The position numbers and the translations under genes were made by a program. DNA of 64,000 bases, taken from Aurantiochytrium sp. KH105. Its lineage: Eukaryota > Sar > Bigyra > Thraustochytrida > Thraustochytriidae. Positions 41,301-51,900 of this stretch are shown here, in pieces (within the stretch, counting starts at the first letter, position 1; every line of letters starts with the position of its first letter). The notes beneath the pieces were generated by a model. The model was given only the letters and a program-made list of their open reading frames with translations, was not told the origin of the DNA and searched no databases. The DNA lies in contig BGKB01000036.1 of the NCBI GenBank assembly GCA_003116975.1, forward strand, positions 496,001 to 560,000, written 5' to 3'.

Positions 41301-42586
41301 CTGCCGATCGCGCATCGCGCGAGACGCGCCGGATTGCGAACAGCAACATGTCGCCGCTCCTCTCCAATGCGGCAGAGGCAACACGAGGTCGCGACGTGGT
41401 CGCGGTCATGGAGACGGGCCCCTTTTTTGAGGCTCGCCACCGTCTTGCCTCGGACGAGTACGCGCGCGCTAACTTCGTCGCAGGTTCCATCATCAATTGG
41501 AGCCAACTGATTTCGCACTACCTCTCATTCACCATCGCGGTCTTTTCCACCCTCATGTTGGTCGTGCTGCGCGATGTTTTCGGTGGCTCGGACCTTTTGG
41601 CTCTCGTGATTGTCTACTGCGTCAATCTTCCATACTTTGCGGCCATGCTGTCCCAAATCACGATTCGCATGAACAGCTACTTTACCTCGTACGAGCGGCT
41701 TCTCGAGTATGAGACCCTCGAAGAGGAAGAGTCTGTGGAAGAAGCTGCCGTGCAGCATCAGCCGGGGCTGGACCCCAAGCCGCCTGCTTCCGTGTGGCCG
41801 ACAAGTGGCGCGATCGAGTTTCGTGACGTGCAGCTGCGCTACCGACCCACTGCGCCACTCGTGCTCAAGGGCGTTTCTTTTACCGTCCAAGGCGGCGAGT
41901 CGCTCGGCATTTGCGGCAAGACGGGCGCAGGCAAGAGTTCGACGATTTCGTGTCTGTTTCGCTTGCGTCCCATTTCGGGGGGTGCCGTCATGGTCGATGG
42001 GCGGGATGTAGGCACGGTGGACCTGAACGTGTTGCGCAGCCGCATTACGATCATTCCTCAGGATCCGGTGCTCATTTCGGGCACGCTTGCGACCAATTTG
42101 GACCCCTTTGGTGAGGTCGGCGATGCGGAGATGCTCGAGGCCTTGCAGATTGTTGGTCTTGGTCAGCGCGTCTCGCTCGATGACCCCGTCGAGGCTTCGG
42201 GCCGTAACTGGTCGGCTGGCGAGCGCCAGCTGATCTGCTTTGCGCGTGCGCTTCTTCGGCCGAACAAGGTGCTTGTGCTCGACGAGCCAAGTTCTGCCAT
42301 CGACCTGAACACGGACGACGCGATACACGAGATGGTCCGTGAACAGTTCTACCGACGCCGGCGATGCTCTGTGCTCTGCATCGCGCACCGTTTGCAGACG
42401 ATCGCAACCTATGACAAGATTGCTGTGATGCAGGATGGTCGTGTGCTCGAGATTGGCTCGCCGACAAGCCTTCTTAACGACGCAACCTCGGAGCTGCACT
42501 CCATGGTCGAGTCCTTGGGCCCTGCGTCGCGGCAGCACATCAACGACCTCGCTGCGCGGGCCGAGGAGGAGAAGAAGACCCAGTGA
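38384..42586 (+). CDS. ABCC-type full ABC transporter, copy 1
   Basis: 1400 aa, single exon, ATG 38384. Order TMD1-NBD1-TMD2-NBD2 without an N-terminal TMD0, as in short ABCC/MRP proteins. NBD1: Walker A GGVGEGKST (about 516), signature LSGGQQ (about 611), Walker B LLCFDD. Asp replaces the catalytic Glu, as is usual for ABCC NBD1. NBD2: Walker A GKTGAGKSS (about 1178), signature WSAGERQ, Walker B VLVLDEP with the catalytic Glu. So one consensus and one degenerate ATP site are expected. The N-terminal FLTWMYGLVFKGFRKPLQKEDLPGLNPDYL is the ABCC block before TMD1. ABCC pumps export organic anions and conjugates; substrate unknown. First of three tandem paralogues in the same direction. Confidence 0.9.
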   Translation: MALAGDEGDGGGGGGPKSFRLAAEEEQPGAPGLEELEAGHVRAEVAPEAKMTSAELEAADEAMLGNSIDFGEWADARKSRELGAKRTPKDTSVFGRAFLTWMYGLVFKGFRKPLQKEDLPGLNPDYLSSKLYMQFQEHFNADPTAKHAFQRALLRIPKVRHTLILGSILSATQGVLATVGRPLILKIIVEAVENDVNTVDSIILIIKFAAIVGIEGWAGVIGRQLLAEEFGTQFQICASSAVYSKMLRVDTQRQYADQASESSLIGNDVVRAYENLRIAAQLPMAVSSVIGGVVVLILLIGKSALVGIGIMLAILCLNVLMGKITHSIEQKNLRFADERLSILTAVVEGIRAVKLFGWEEKYRKKINDIRDEECTHIRNYRLAHVTSIASGRASPVLSAMATLVFYAIGRDSVDLADAYAAVSVFQALRLGLIFVPLCMTAFLAVDVTIKRLNIYFRRPDKADRVFLPMPEPGSQDPVVQVERCSLGWIADGKDDSAVLRDVAFSVQPGEIVAIVGGVGEGKSTLLASVAQAIAPLSRSEGRAPIRTVRSVGFAPQKPFVVCGTLKQNVLLGRPFDQARFDRALFASGMHADIAALPGGIYTEVGERGTTLSGGQQARMAVARSLYAEPTLLCFDDILAAVDAKMCAHMFEHAILKQVQEQNRACVVAMNQLALLPRVSRILYISEGTVSASGTYNELLESCPAFADFVECTKLLQEESVEDTALAQGGNEPEESPARSASNSHVEEASEVIRESSKLYDGFAARLEDSRLNDDEESLVSKTGKKGTILGTEQLTRGKVNKDVYFSYFKAIGPFFMLLSLTICLSGYVMMAVNDYWLTRWAEAMEDPNETRGNAFFAGVYVALSLGFGSFIMTTSWMLCFGGVRASRTLHHTMLRRLLRAPLEWFEGTSTGRIMSRFSGDLSKVDMMLSLIVDNATQILATLLVQLGVICYAVPIAAVVIVVVAVLFSVAVVAADRASRETRRIANSNMSPLLSNAAEATRGRDVVAVMETGPFFEARHRLASDEYARANFVAGSIINWSQLISHYLSFTIAVFSTLMLVVLRDVFGGSDLLALVIVYCVNLPYFAAMLSQITIRMNSYFTSYERLLEYETLEEEESVEEAAVQHQPGLDPKPPASVWPTSGAIEFRDVQLRYRPTAPLVLKGVSFTVQGGESLGICGKTGAGKSSTISCLFRLRPISGGAVMVDGRDVGTVDLNVLRSRITIIPQDPVLISGTLATNLDPFGEVGDAEMLEALQIVGLGQRVSLDDPVEASGRNWSAGERQLICFARALLRPNKVLVLDEPSSAIDLNTDDAIHEMVREQFYRRRRCSVLCIAHRLQTIATYDKIAVMQDGRVLEIGSPTSLLNDATSELHSMVESLGPASRQHINDLAARAEEEKKTQ

Positions 42587-44127
42587 TTGTCGAGATCTCT
42601 GCCGCGCCAGCTAGCTAGCCATCCAGCTTGCCAGCCAGAAAGGCCCTCAGGCTCTCCCTGCCTCCATCCCTCCATCCCTCCATCCCTCCCCCCTCTACTT
42701 TGTATGTCAGCATAATTTATCTGGTACTACGTATGCGCCTCTTGCGGACACGACGATCTCACGAGTCTTGGCGATCCAGGTTTCGGCCTTCGATGCAACA
42801 CCTGCCCCGGGTTGATCTCGGGCTTGCGCCATCATCGGTCGCGGTCTGCGCACCGCTGATTGGCTTATTAGCAGTATAGCTGTAAGTGAGTGACTTCTTG
42901 ATCCAACCCTGGCCGCGCCTCTCACCGACGACTGAAACGACCAACACATCCTGGCGCCTCTGCGCGAGCGAGCGAGGTCGCCCGCCCTCACGCGTGCCCT
43001 GAAGCGAGCATCAATCTACGCGTGCCATGCCTCCACCCCGCCCATCCGTCCTCGCATGGATGCATGCACCATGGCTAGCTTACACGTCTTGACGCACCCT
43101 CTACAACCCACCCGGGACTCGCGGCGCACCGAGGTCGACCCAACACGAGCGACGGCGACGGCGCCGTCGACCACAAGCGCGTCTTCGTCGTCCATCATAA
43201 TGTGCATGCATGCGTCCGTGCATCTGCGCGCCGAATTCCCTCTTCCCGTGCTCGTGCGAGGCCGACCGCCGCGGCGCGACCCCGGTCCGGTCCTCGCTCG
43301 CTGCCTCGCTCGCTATCTCGCAGCCTCGCTCCTCCGAGCCGGTCTTGGTGCGCTCGCTCGCCCAGCGTCGCGGCGCACGCCGTCCGTCCTTCACTCTCCA
43401 ACTCCGCGCCCTCCGCCGCTGCTTTGCACCTGCACTGCGCCTGCGCCTGCGCCTGCGTCCTGCAGTTACGAGTCCACGGCCCTGCCAAGACCATCCATCT
43501 CGCCCGTCATCTCGATCGGTGCCTCGTTCGATCTCCATCCCCGGGTTCATCACCGTCGAGCTCCTCCTCATCTTGCCCTCATCAGCATCTTGCTCCGTAA
43601 CCCGTCTTGTTCATCGTGTCGCTCAGCATCTCGCTCAGCATCTCGCCCCTCACCTCGTCCGCAATCTTATCTTCTCCTTCCCCATCATCGTGCTCCTCCT
43701 CCTCCGCCTCGCGCCCTCGGTCCTCCATCTCGCCTTCCGGCCGCCTCCGTCCAGCCAGCGCATCCACGCCGCGCGCATCCGTCGCATCTGCATCTGCATC
43801 ATCGCATCCGCATCCATCGCATCCGCATCCGGCGTCCGTCTTCTGCTCTGCTGCTCTGCTCTGCTGCTTCCTCCCTCGCCTCTCGCGCCGCGGCGGGTCC
43901 GGATCGCCGAGGTGCTCTCGAGGGCGCACGGAGCGGGCGAGAGCATCCGCCGTTGGAGCATTGGAGCTGCGCCGGATCGAGCCGCGCACGCCGCGCCGAG
44001 AGCGGCAGAACCGAATGCCGGGAAGCCCGCCGGGGCCCAGCACGAGCGCATCGACGAGCGCATCGACGAGCACATCGACGACGGGGACGACGACGGAATC
44101 GAGGAGGAGGAGGAGGAGGTCGGGCCG
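42587..44127. other. intergenic region between ABCC copies 1 and 2
   Basis: 1.5 kb. A CCATCCCT repeat lies at 42660-42690. From about 43210 the sequence is C/G-rich and stays open in the frame of the following ABC gene for 306 codons, but the translation is Arg/Ser/Ala/Pro-rich with no ABC similarity. Probably promoter and long 5' UTR. Confidence 0.5.
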
Positions 44128-47100
44128 ATGACGGGCGCGGAAAAGTCGCCGCCGGGGGCGAAGGCGGGGCCAGCGCCGCGGGCGGAGGAGAGGCCCGAGG
44201 TGGAGATCCGCGTGGAGGCGGAGTCGGGAGCGGTGGCGCCGGAGATGAAGGTGACGGCGGCAGAGCTGGCGGCGGCAGACGAGGCCATGCTGGGCAACAG
44301 CGTCGACGTCGGCGAGTGGGCCGACGCGCGCAAGTCGAGGGCCAAGGGCGCCGAACACACATTCAAGGACACCAGCGTGCTGGGGAGGGCCTTTCTGACC
44401 TGGATGTACGGCATCGTCTTCAAGGGATTCAAGAAACCCCTGCGCAAAGATGATCTCCCCGGTCTCAACCCGGACTACATCTCCTCGTCGCTGTACCTCG
44501 AGTTCCAGGAGCACTTCAACACAGACCCAACGGCCAAGCACGCCTTCCAGCGCGCCTTGCTCCGCATTCCCAGAGTGCGCAACACGCTGATACTCGGAAC
44601 CCTCATTTCCATCATGCAAGGAATTCTGTCCACCGTAGCCAAACCCTTGATCCTCAAGGTCATCGTTGACGCGGTCGCAGAAGACGTCTCTACCCCAGAC
44701 GCGATCGTGCTCATCGTCTACTTTGCTATCATCGTCGGCGCCGAGGGCTGGGCCGGCGTGATGGCCCGGCAGTTGCTTGCCGAGGAGTTCGGCACCATGT
44801 TTCATATCTGCGCCAGCTCCGCGGTGTACGGCAAGATGCTCCGCGTCGATACGCAGCGCCAGTACGAGGACCAGTCCTCGGAGTCGAGCCTCATTGGCAA
44901 CGACATCGTTCGCGCCTACGAAAATCTGCGCTTCGCAGCCAAGTTCCCCATGGCCATCGCAGGCGTCATTGGCGGCGTCGCAGTCCTCCTGGTTTTGATC
45001 GGTACGAGCGCGCTCGTCGGCATCGCCATCATGCTGGGCATCATGGCGCTGAACATGCTCTTGGGCAAGCTCATCCACATGATCGAAGAGAAGAACCTCA
45101 TGTACGCGGACGAGCGCCTTTCCATGCTCAACACGGTCGTGGAAGGCATTCGCGCCGTCAAGCTCTTTGGCTGGGAGGAAAAGTATCGCAAGAAGATCAG
45201 CGACGTTCGCGACAGCGAGTGCGTCTACATTCGCAACTTTCGCATCGCGCAGGTTACCTCCATCGCCTCTGCTCGAGCAAGCCCGGTGCTCGCGTCAATG
45301 GCGACCATGATCTTTTACGTCTTTGCCAAAGGCTCCGTCGACCTGGCCGACGCGTACGCTGCAATCAGCGTCTTTCAGGCCCTCCGTCTCGGGCTTATTT
45401 CCGTGCCGCTTGGATTTACGTCGCTCATGGCCTTTGATGTCACGCTCAAACGTCTCAACATTTACTTTCGACGCCCGGACAAGGCCGAACGCGTGTTCCT
45501 GCCCACGCCCGGCCCACAATCGACGGCCCCGCTCGTCGAGGTCAAGCAATGCTCGCTGGGCTGGGTCTCGAGTTCTAGCAACGAGAGCGCTGTGCTCCGG
45601 GATGTCGCCTTTACAGTGCAGCCTGGCGAGATTGTCGCCATTGTCGGTGGTGTCGGTGAGGGCAAGTCCACTTTGCTTTCGAGCGTTGCGCAAGCGATCG
45701 CACCGTTGACGACTCCTGGCGAAAGCACGCCGATTCGCACGGTCAAGAGTGTGGGCTATGCACCACAGAAGCCGTTCGTCGTGTGCGGCACGCTCAAGCA
45801 AAACGTGCTCCTGGGTCGACCCTTTGACCAGCTTCGCTTCGATCGCGCGCTCTTCGCTAGCGGCTTGCAAGCCGACATTCCCGGACTTCCCGGAGGCATT
45901 TACACGGAAATTGGCGAGCGTGGAACAACGCTCTCCGGAGGTCAGCAAGCCCGCATGGCCGTCGCGCGCAGTTTGTACGCGGAGCCGACGTTACTGTGCT
46001 TTGACGACATTCTCGCAGCCGTCGACGCGAAAATGTGCGCGCATATGTTCGAGCACGCCATTCTGCGCCAAGTCCAGGACCAGAACCGCGCGTGCGTCGT
46101 TGCCATGAACCAACTCGCTTTACTTCCGCGCGTGAGTCGCATCTTGTACATTTCCAATGGAACGGTGTCTGCGATCGGAACGTACGATGAACTCCTCGAG
46201 TCAAGCGCCGCGTTTGCAGACTTTGTCGAGTGCACGAAGCTCTTGCAAGAGGAAACCGAGGAGGACGCTGCGATTGTGCAGAGCGCCCCCTCAACTGCAG
46301 AAGACACGCTCCGCAAGCCTCTGCAAGAGGCCGAGGACGCGATTCGTGCGAGCAGTCAGCTGTATGATGGATTTGATGCGCGGGTCGAGTCAGCCCCTCC
46401 GAGTGACGATCCCAATGATGATGATGATGATGTGGTCGCAAAGGGCGGCAAGGGATCTCTTCTTCGCACGGAAGAGCTGACACGAGGTAGGGTCGATATG
46501 GGCGTGTATTTTTCGTACTTTCGGGCCATTGGCCTCGGGTACCTGACCGTCGCCCAACTGATTGGCACGGGCGGCTACGTGATGATGGCAGTGAATGACG
46601 CGTGGCTGACGCGCTGGGCTGAGGCACTCGAAGACCCGGACAACACACAAAGCAATGCGTTCTACGCGGGCATTTATGCTGCGCTCGGTATTGGTTTCGG
46701 TAGCTTTATCATGATTGCCTCGTGGATGATGAGCTTTGGCGGCGTGCGCGCCTCGCGCCGGCTGCACCACACGATGCTTGGTCGCCTCGTGAGTGCGCCT
46801 CTTTCGTGGTTCGAAGGAACCTCGACGGGACGCATCATGTCTCGCTTCAGCGGCGATCTTTCCAAGGTGGACAACATGCTCAGTCTCGTGGTGGACAGCA
46901 CCATTCAGCAAACGGTTGGCCTGATTGTGCAGCTGGGCGTCATTTGTTATTCTGTCCCAATTGCTGCCGTCATTGTGGTTGCCATGGCCGTGATCTTTTA
47001 TTTCGCAACGCTTGCATCGGACCGGACGTCGCGAGAGTCGCGCCGCATTGCTAACAGCAGCATGTCGCCTCTGCTTTCCAACGCCACGGAGGCCACGCGT

Positions 47101-48303
47101 GGACGCGATGTGGCAGCGGTGATGGAGACTGGGCCCTTTTTCGAGGCTCGCCATCGTCTTGCATCCGACGAGTATGCTCGCGCCAACTACGTTGCTGGCT
47201 CGATTATCAACTGGAGCCAGCTTGTGACGCATTACATGTCTTTCACGATTGCGGTTTTTGCCACATTGATTCTGGTGGTCTTGCGCGACAGCTTTGGCGA
47301 TTCGGATTTGCTGGCGCTCGTCATTGCCTACTGCGTCAATCTTCCTTACTTTGCGTCTATTCTCGCGCAAAACATCATTCGCATGAACAGCTTCTTTACG
47401 TCTTATGAGCGTTTGATCGAGTACGAAACGCTCGAGGAAGAGGACGCGGTCGACAAGACTCTCGCAGACCTCGACCCCAAACCTCCAGCTTCTGAATGGC
47501 CCTCCAAGGGCGCCATCGAGTTCCGTGATGTCCAGCTGCGCTATCGCCCGAACGCGCCGCTCGTGCTCAAGGGTGTCACCTTTACCGTCCAAGGCGGTGA
47601 GTCGCTCGGCATTTGCGGCAGAACAGGCGCTGGCAAGAGCTCGACGATTTCATGCCTCTTTCGCCTCCGACCCATTTCAGGCGGCGCTGTCATGGTCGAC
47701 GGTCGTGACATCAGTACAGTTGATCTGACCGTTCTGCGGAGTCGCATCACCATCATTCCGCAAGACCCCGTCTTGATTTCGGGCACCCTCGCGACAAATC
47801 TCGATCCCTTTGGCGAGACCGACGATGAGGCCATGCGCGAGGCGTTGCGCATTGTCGGTCTCGGCGAGAGCATTTCCCTCGAAGATCCGGTCGAGGCCTC
47901 GGGTCGCAACTGGTCGGCTGGCGAGCGTCAGCTGATTTGCTTTGCGCGTGCACTTTTGCGTCCGAACAAGGTGCTCGTTCTTGACGAACCAAGCTCGGCC
48001 ATCGACTTGAACACCGACGACGCCATTCATGAGATGGTCCGCGAGCAGTTTTACCGGCGTCGGCGTTGCTCTGTGTTGTGCATTGCACATCGCTTGCAGA
48101 CGATCGCGACGTACGACAAGATTGCTGTCATGCAAGATGGCCGTGTTCTCGAGATGGGTTCACCGACAAGTCTTCTTGGCGACGCAAGCTCAGAGCTGCA
48201 CTCGATGGTCGAGTCGCTGGGCCCTGCTTCGCGCCAGCACATCAACGACCTTGCCGCCCGCGCAGAAGCCGAAAAGACGGAGATGCTCTCGCGACAAACT
48301 TAG
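44128..48303 (+). CDS. ABCC-type full ABC transporter, copy 2
   Basis: 1391 aa from ATG 44128, single exon. Same domain order and motifs as copy 1: GGVGEGKST, LSGGQQ and CFDD in NBD1; GRTGAGKSS, WSAGERQ and LDEP in NBD2. In NBD2 Walker A the usual Lys of GKTG is Arg (GRTG); the catalytic Lys in GKSS is intact. The ATG aligns with the starts of the other copies (acidic leader, then AAADEAMLGNSVDVGEWADAR, shared by all three). The frame is open 918 nt further upstream without homology. A poly-Asp stretch (46420-46435) lies in the linker between NBD1 and TMD2. Its NBD2 is almost identical in DNA to copy 3. Confidence 0.88.
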   Translation: MTGAEKSPPGAKAGPAPRAEERPEVEIRVEAESGAVAPEMKVTAAELAAADEAMLGNSVDVGEWADARKSRAKGAEHTFKDTSVLGRAFLTWMYGIVFKGFKKPLRKDDLPGLNPDYISSSLYLEFQEHFNTDPTAKHAFQRALLRIPRVRNTLILGTLISIMQGILSTVAKPLILKVIVDAVAEDVSTPDAIVLIVYFAIIVGAEGWAGVMARQLLAEEFGTMFHICASSAVYGKMLRVDTQRQYEDQSSESSLIGNDIVRAYENLRFAAKFPMAIAGVIGGVAVLLVLIGTSALVGIAIMLGIMALNMLLGKLIHMIEEKNLMYADERLSMLNTVVEGIRAVKLFGWEEKYRKKISDVRDSECVYIRNFRIAQVTSIASARASPVLASMATMIFYVFAKGSVDLADAYAAISVFQALRLGLISVPLGFTSLMAFDVTLKRLNIYFRRPDKAERVFLPTPGPQSTAPLVEVKQCSLGWVSSSSNESAVLRDVAFTVQPGEIVAIVGGVGEGKSTLLSSVAQAIAPLTTPGESTPIRTVKSVGYAPQKPFVVCGTLKQNVLLGRPFDQLRFDRALFASGLQADIPGLPGGIYTEIGERGTTLSGGQQARMAVARSLYAEPTLLCFDDILAAVDAKMCAHMFEHAILRQVQDQNRACVVAMNQLALLPRVSRILYISNGTVSAIGTYDELLESSAAFADFVECTKLLQEETEEDAAIVQSAPSTAEDTLRKPLQEAEDAIRASSQLYDGFDARVESAPPSDDPNDDDDDVVAKGGKGSLLRTEELTRGRVDMGVYFSYFRAIGLGYLTVAQLIGTGGYVMMAVNDAWLTRWAEALEDPDNTQSNAFYAGIYAALGIGFGSFIMIASWMMSFGGVRASRRLHHTMLGRLVSAPLSWFEGTSTGRIMSRFSGDLSKVDNMLSLVVDSTIQQTVGLIVQLGVICYSVPIAAVIVVAMAVIFYFATLASDRTSRESRRIANSSMSPLLSNATEATRGRDVAAVMETGPFFEARHRLASDEYARANYVAGSIINWSQLVTHYMSFTIAVFATLILVVLRDSFGDSDLLALVIAYCVNLPYFASILAQNIIRMNSFFTSYERLIEYETLEEEDAVDKTLADLDPKPPASEWPSKGAIEFRDVQLRYRPNAPLVLKGVTFTVQGGESLGICGRTGAGKSSTISCLFRLRPISGGAVMVDGRDISTVDLTVLRSRITIIPQDPVLISGTLATNLDPFGETDDEAMREALRIVGLGESISLEDPVEASGRNWSAGERQLICFARALLRPNKVLVLDEPSSAIDLNTDDAIHEMVREQFYRRRRCSVLCIAHRLQTIATYDKIAVMQDGRVLEMGSPTSLLGDASSELHSMVESLGPASRQHINDLAARAEAEKTEMLSRQT
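47497..48248 (+). repeat. NBD2 tract nearly identical to 52341-53092
   Basis: Gap-free 752-bp match to copy 3 at a constant offset of 4844. By eye about 28 differences, with 47827-48140 (314 bp) showing none, synonymous sites included. The flanking parts of the two genes differ far more. Confidence 0.85.
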
Positions 48304-48968
48304 GTTGCCTCACATGGTAAAACCATACGCTTTTTTTTTATATAAATTTAGTCAACATACCTGTTCACTGTCAGTCCGCACGGCGCTCGCCAGACTCTTG
48401 CACACGTCCACCGCGACCCAGCTTGTATGCACGCGCGCCGACTTGTTCATCACCCACCACTTTTCCCACAACATCGAGATGGTTCACCCTCATTCTCCCC
48501 CTCACCAATCCATTCCCTCGGTGCCATTGCCAATCTCCATTCCTGGGTCGGCCGCTGAAAGCTGTTCGCCGCAGCTGCTGCTGCAGCTGCAGCTGCTGGT
48601 CCCTCACTCCCCTGCTGCGATCGAGTTCGATGCTTCGCGTTACGAGCACCCTCGTCGCGTCCTCGGCCTCCGGCGCCATTCCCTGCACCTGGGCGACGAG
48701 GTCGACGCTCTGCGGCGCATTCGCTGCGTTGGCGCGTGCGTCTGCATCCGCGGCGTTCCCGGCGCTAGGTTGTGGGGGCCGGGCTGTCTGACGTGAAGCA
48801 GCGGCCAATCGTAGCCCCGGGATGCTGGACCGGGGTCATCTCAGGGTGCACCAAGGAAAAGTCGAGGCGAAGTTACGTGTTGGATGCGACCGTGGACACG
48901 CGCGCGAGGAGCAGTCAGGAATCGCGGGAGGAGACGCGCGGAGACGCACAGCAGGCGGCGCGGCGAGT
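48304..48968. other. intergenic region between ABCC copies 2 and 3
   Basis: 0.66 kb. A T-run and TATA-like AT-rich patch (48330-48355) follows the copy 2 stop. CTG-rich CAGCTGCTGCTG sequence lies at 48565-48600. ATG 48822 is in frame with copy 3 and would add 49 residues. Confidence 0.5.
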
Positions 48969-51900
48969 ATGGCGGGCGCGGCGAGCGCGGCGGGCGCCGG
49001 AGCCGCCTCGGAGAGCGTGGAGATCGAGGTGCGCGGCGCCGCGGCGGTGGCGCCGGAGATGACGATGATGGGGACGGACCGCGAGAGCGCGGGAGACCTC
49101 GCCGCCGCAGACGAGGCCATGCTGGGCAACAGCGTGGACGTGGGCGAGTGGGCGGACGCGCGCGCCTCGAGGGCCAAGGGTGCCGAGAAGACCCCGAAGA
49201 ACACGAGCATCGTGGGCAGAGCCTTTCTCACGTGGATGTATGGGCTCATCTTCAAGGGCTTCCGGAAACCCCTGCAAAAGGACGACCTCCCAGGTCTCAA
49301 CCCGGACTACCTGTCGTCGACATTGTACCTACAGTTCCAGGAACACTTTAATACGGACCCGACGGCCAAGCACGCCTTTCAGCGCGCCTTGCTCAGCATC
49401 CCCAAGGTTCGCCTAACCCTCGCGATCGGCACCTTGTTGGCGATCACGCAGGGCATTCTTGCAACGGTCGGAAGGCCGCTCATTCTCAAAGCAATTGTAG
49501 ATGCCGTTGACAGCGATGTCAGCACCGTAGATGCCATCATCCTCGTCGTTTACTTTGCAATTGTGGTCGGGATCGAAGGCTGGGCCGGTGTCATGGGCCG
49601 ACAACTGCTTGCCGAAGAATTCGGCACCCAATTTCAGATTTGCGCCAGCTCCGCAGTCTACAGCAAGATGCTTCGTGTCGACACCCAGCGTCAGCACGAC
49701 GACCAGGCCTCGGAGTCAAGTCTCATTGGCAACGATATTGTGCGCGCCTACGAGAACCTGCGACTTGCAGCGCAGTTTCCCATGGCTATCGCAGGCGTCT
49801 CGGGCGGCATCTGCGTGCTCGTCGTTTTGCTCGGCGAGAGCGCACTCGTGGGCATTGGCATCATGCTCGGCATCATGCTGCTCAATGTCCTTTTGGGCAA
49901 GCTCATTCACGCCATCGAGCAAAAGAGTCTCAACTTTGCTGACGAGCGACTCTCAATGCTCACTGCTGTTGTTGAAGGCATTCGTGCTGTCAAACTTTTC
50001 GGCTGGGAGGAAAAGTACCGCGAAAAGATCAACAAGATTCGCGACGAGGAATGCAACCATATTCGAAACTACCGCCTCGCGCATGTCACATCGATCGCCT
50101 CCGGACGCGCCAGCCCTGTGCTCTCGGCCATGGCCACGCTCGTTTTTTATGCTCTTTCGAGAGGCTCCGTCGACATCGCCGACGCCTACGCTGCCGTAAG
50201 CGTCTTCCAGGCGCTACGCCTTGGACTCATTTACGTCCCGCTTGGCTTTACCTCTCTCATGGCGTTTGACGTCACGCTCACGCGACTCAACATTTACTTT
50301 CGGCGCCCCGACAAGGCTCCCCGCGTGTTTTTGCCCAACCCAGAACCTGGTACTTTGGCCCCTCTCGCTGTGGTGGAGCCGTGCTCGCTCGGATGGGTTG
50401 CCGACGACGCGGCCGACACAGCCGTCCTGCGCAACGTCTCCTTTACTGTGCAGCCGGGCGAGATTATTGCGATTGTGGGCGGCGTCGGCGAAGGCAAGTC
50501 AACGCTTCTCGCAAGCGTTGCACAGGCCATTGCGCCGTTGTCATGGACGGGAAGTCGCGCGCCGATCCGCACTGCCAAAAGTGTAGGTTTTGCGCCGCAA
50601 AAGCCTTTTGTGGTTTGCGGCACACTCAAGCAAAACGTTCTGTTGGGTCGATCCTTTGATCAAACCCGTTTCGATCAGGCGCTTTTTGCCAGTGGTCTCC
50701 ACGCTGACGTTCCGAACCTCGCGGATGGCATCTACACAGAAGTTGGCGAGCGCGGCACCACCTTGTCCGGTGGACAGCAGGCTCGTATGGCTGTGGCCCG
50801 GAGTCTGTACGCCGAGCCGAAGCTGCTCTGTTTTGACGACATTCTCGCTGCCGTGGATGCCAAAATGTGCGCGCATATGTTTGAGCACGCCATTCTGCGC
50901 CAAGTCGCAGACTGTGACCGGGCGTGCGTGGTTGCCATGAACCAGCTCGCCTTGCTGCCTCGCGTGAGTCGAATCGTGTACATTTCCGAGGGCACTGTCG
51001 CAGCGGTCGGAACCTATGACGAGCTACTTGAGTCGTGTGCGACATTTGCAGACTTTGTTGAGTGCACCAAGTTGTTGCAAGAAGAGACCGAAGAAGATGC
51101 GGCCATCGTGCAGGGTGGCGCGTCGACGCCTCCGGAAGAGTCGATTCATTGCACGTTGGACCCTGCGGACCAAGTTGAAGAGGTTGTTCGTGAAAGCAGC
51201 AAAGTATACGATGGCTGCGACGCGCGACTAGACTCTTCACCCGAAGACTTTGATCCCAGCTTTCAGAAGAAGGGTGGCGAGAAAGGCACGCTTCTAGGCA
51301 CGGAAAAGCTCACTCGAGGAAAAGTTAACGCGAGCGTCTATGTGTCGTACATCAAGTCATTTGGCGTGCTTTTCATGCTCCTCTCCATGACCATGTGTCT
51401 ATGTGGGTACGTTTTGATGGCTGTGAATGACTATTGGCTCATTCGCTGGGCCGAGGGCATGCAGGATCCGAACGACACTCATGGCAACACCTTTTACGCT
51501 GGTGTATATGCGGCGCTGAGCCTTGGTTTTGGCACTTTTATCATGGTCACTTCTTGGATGATGAGCTTTGGTGGCGTGCGTGCCTCGCGCAGCCTGCACC
51601 ACTCCATGCTGGGGCGTCTTTTGCGCGCCCCGCTCGAGTGGTTCGAGGGAACGTCCTCGGGTCGCATTTTGTCACGTTTCAGCGGTGATCTCTCCAAGGT
51701 GGATCTGATTTTGAGCTTGATGATGGACAACACGATCCAGCAAGGCTCTGCGGTTCTTGTCCAGCTTGGAGTCATTTGCTATGCGGTGCCAATCGCAGCT
51801 GCACTCGTGGTCGTTGTCGGCGTGGTCTTTTCGTGCGCGATCGTTGCTGCGGACCGCACCTCGCGTGAGACGCGCCGCATTTCCAACAGCAACATGTCAC

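Noticed and set aside
41525..47592. Long minus-strand frames (337-400 codons) across the ABCC genes
   Set aside because: Antisense to conserved ABC coding sequence; repeated in all copies because the sense codons are shared.
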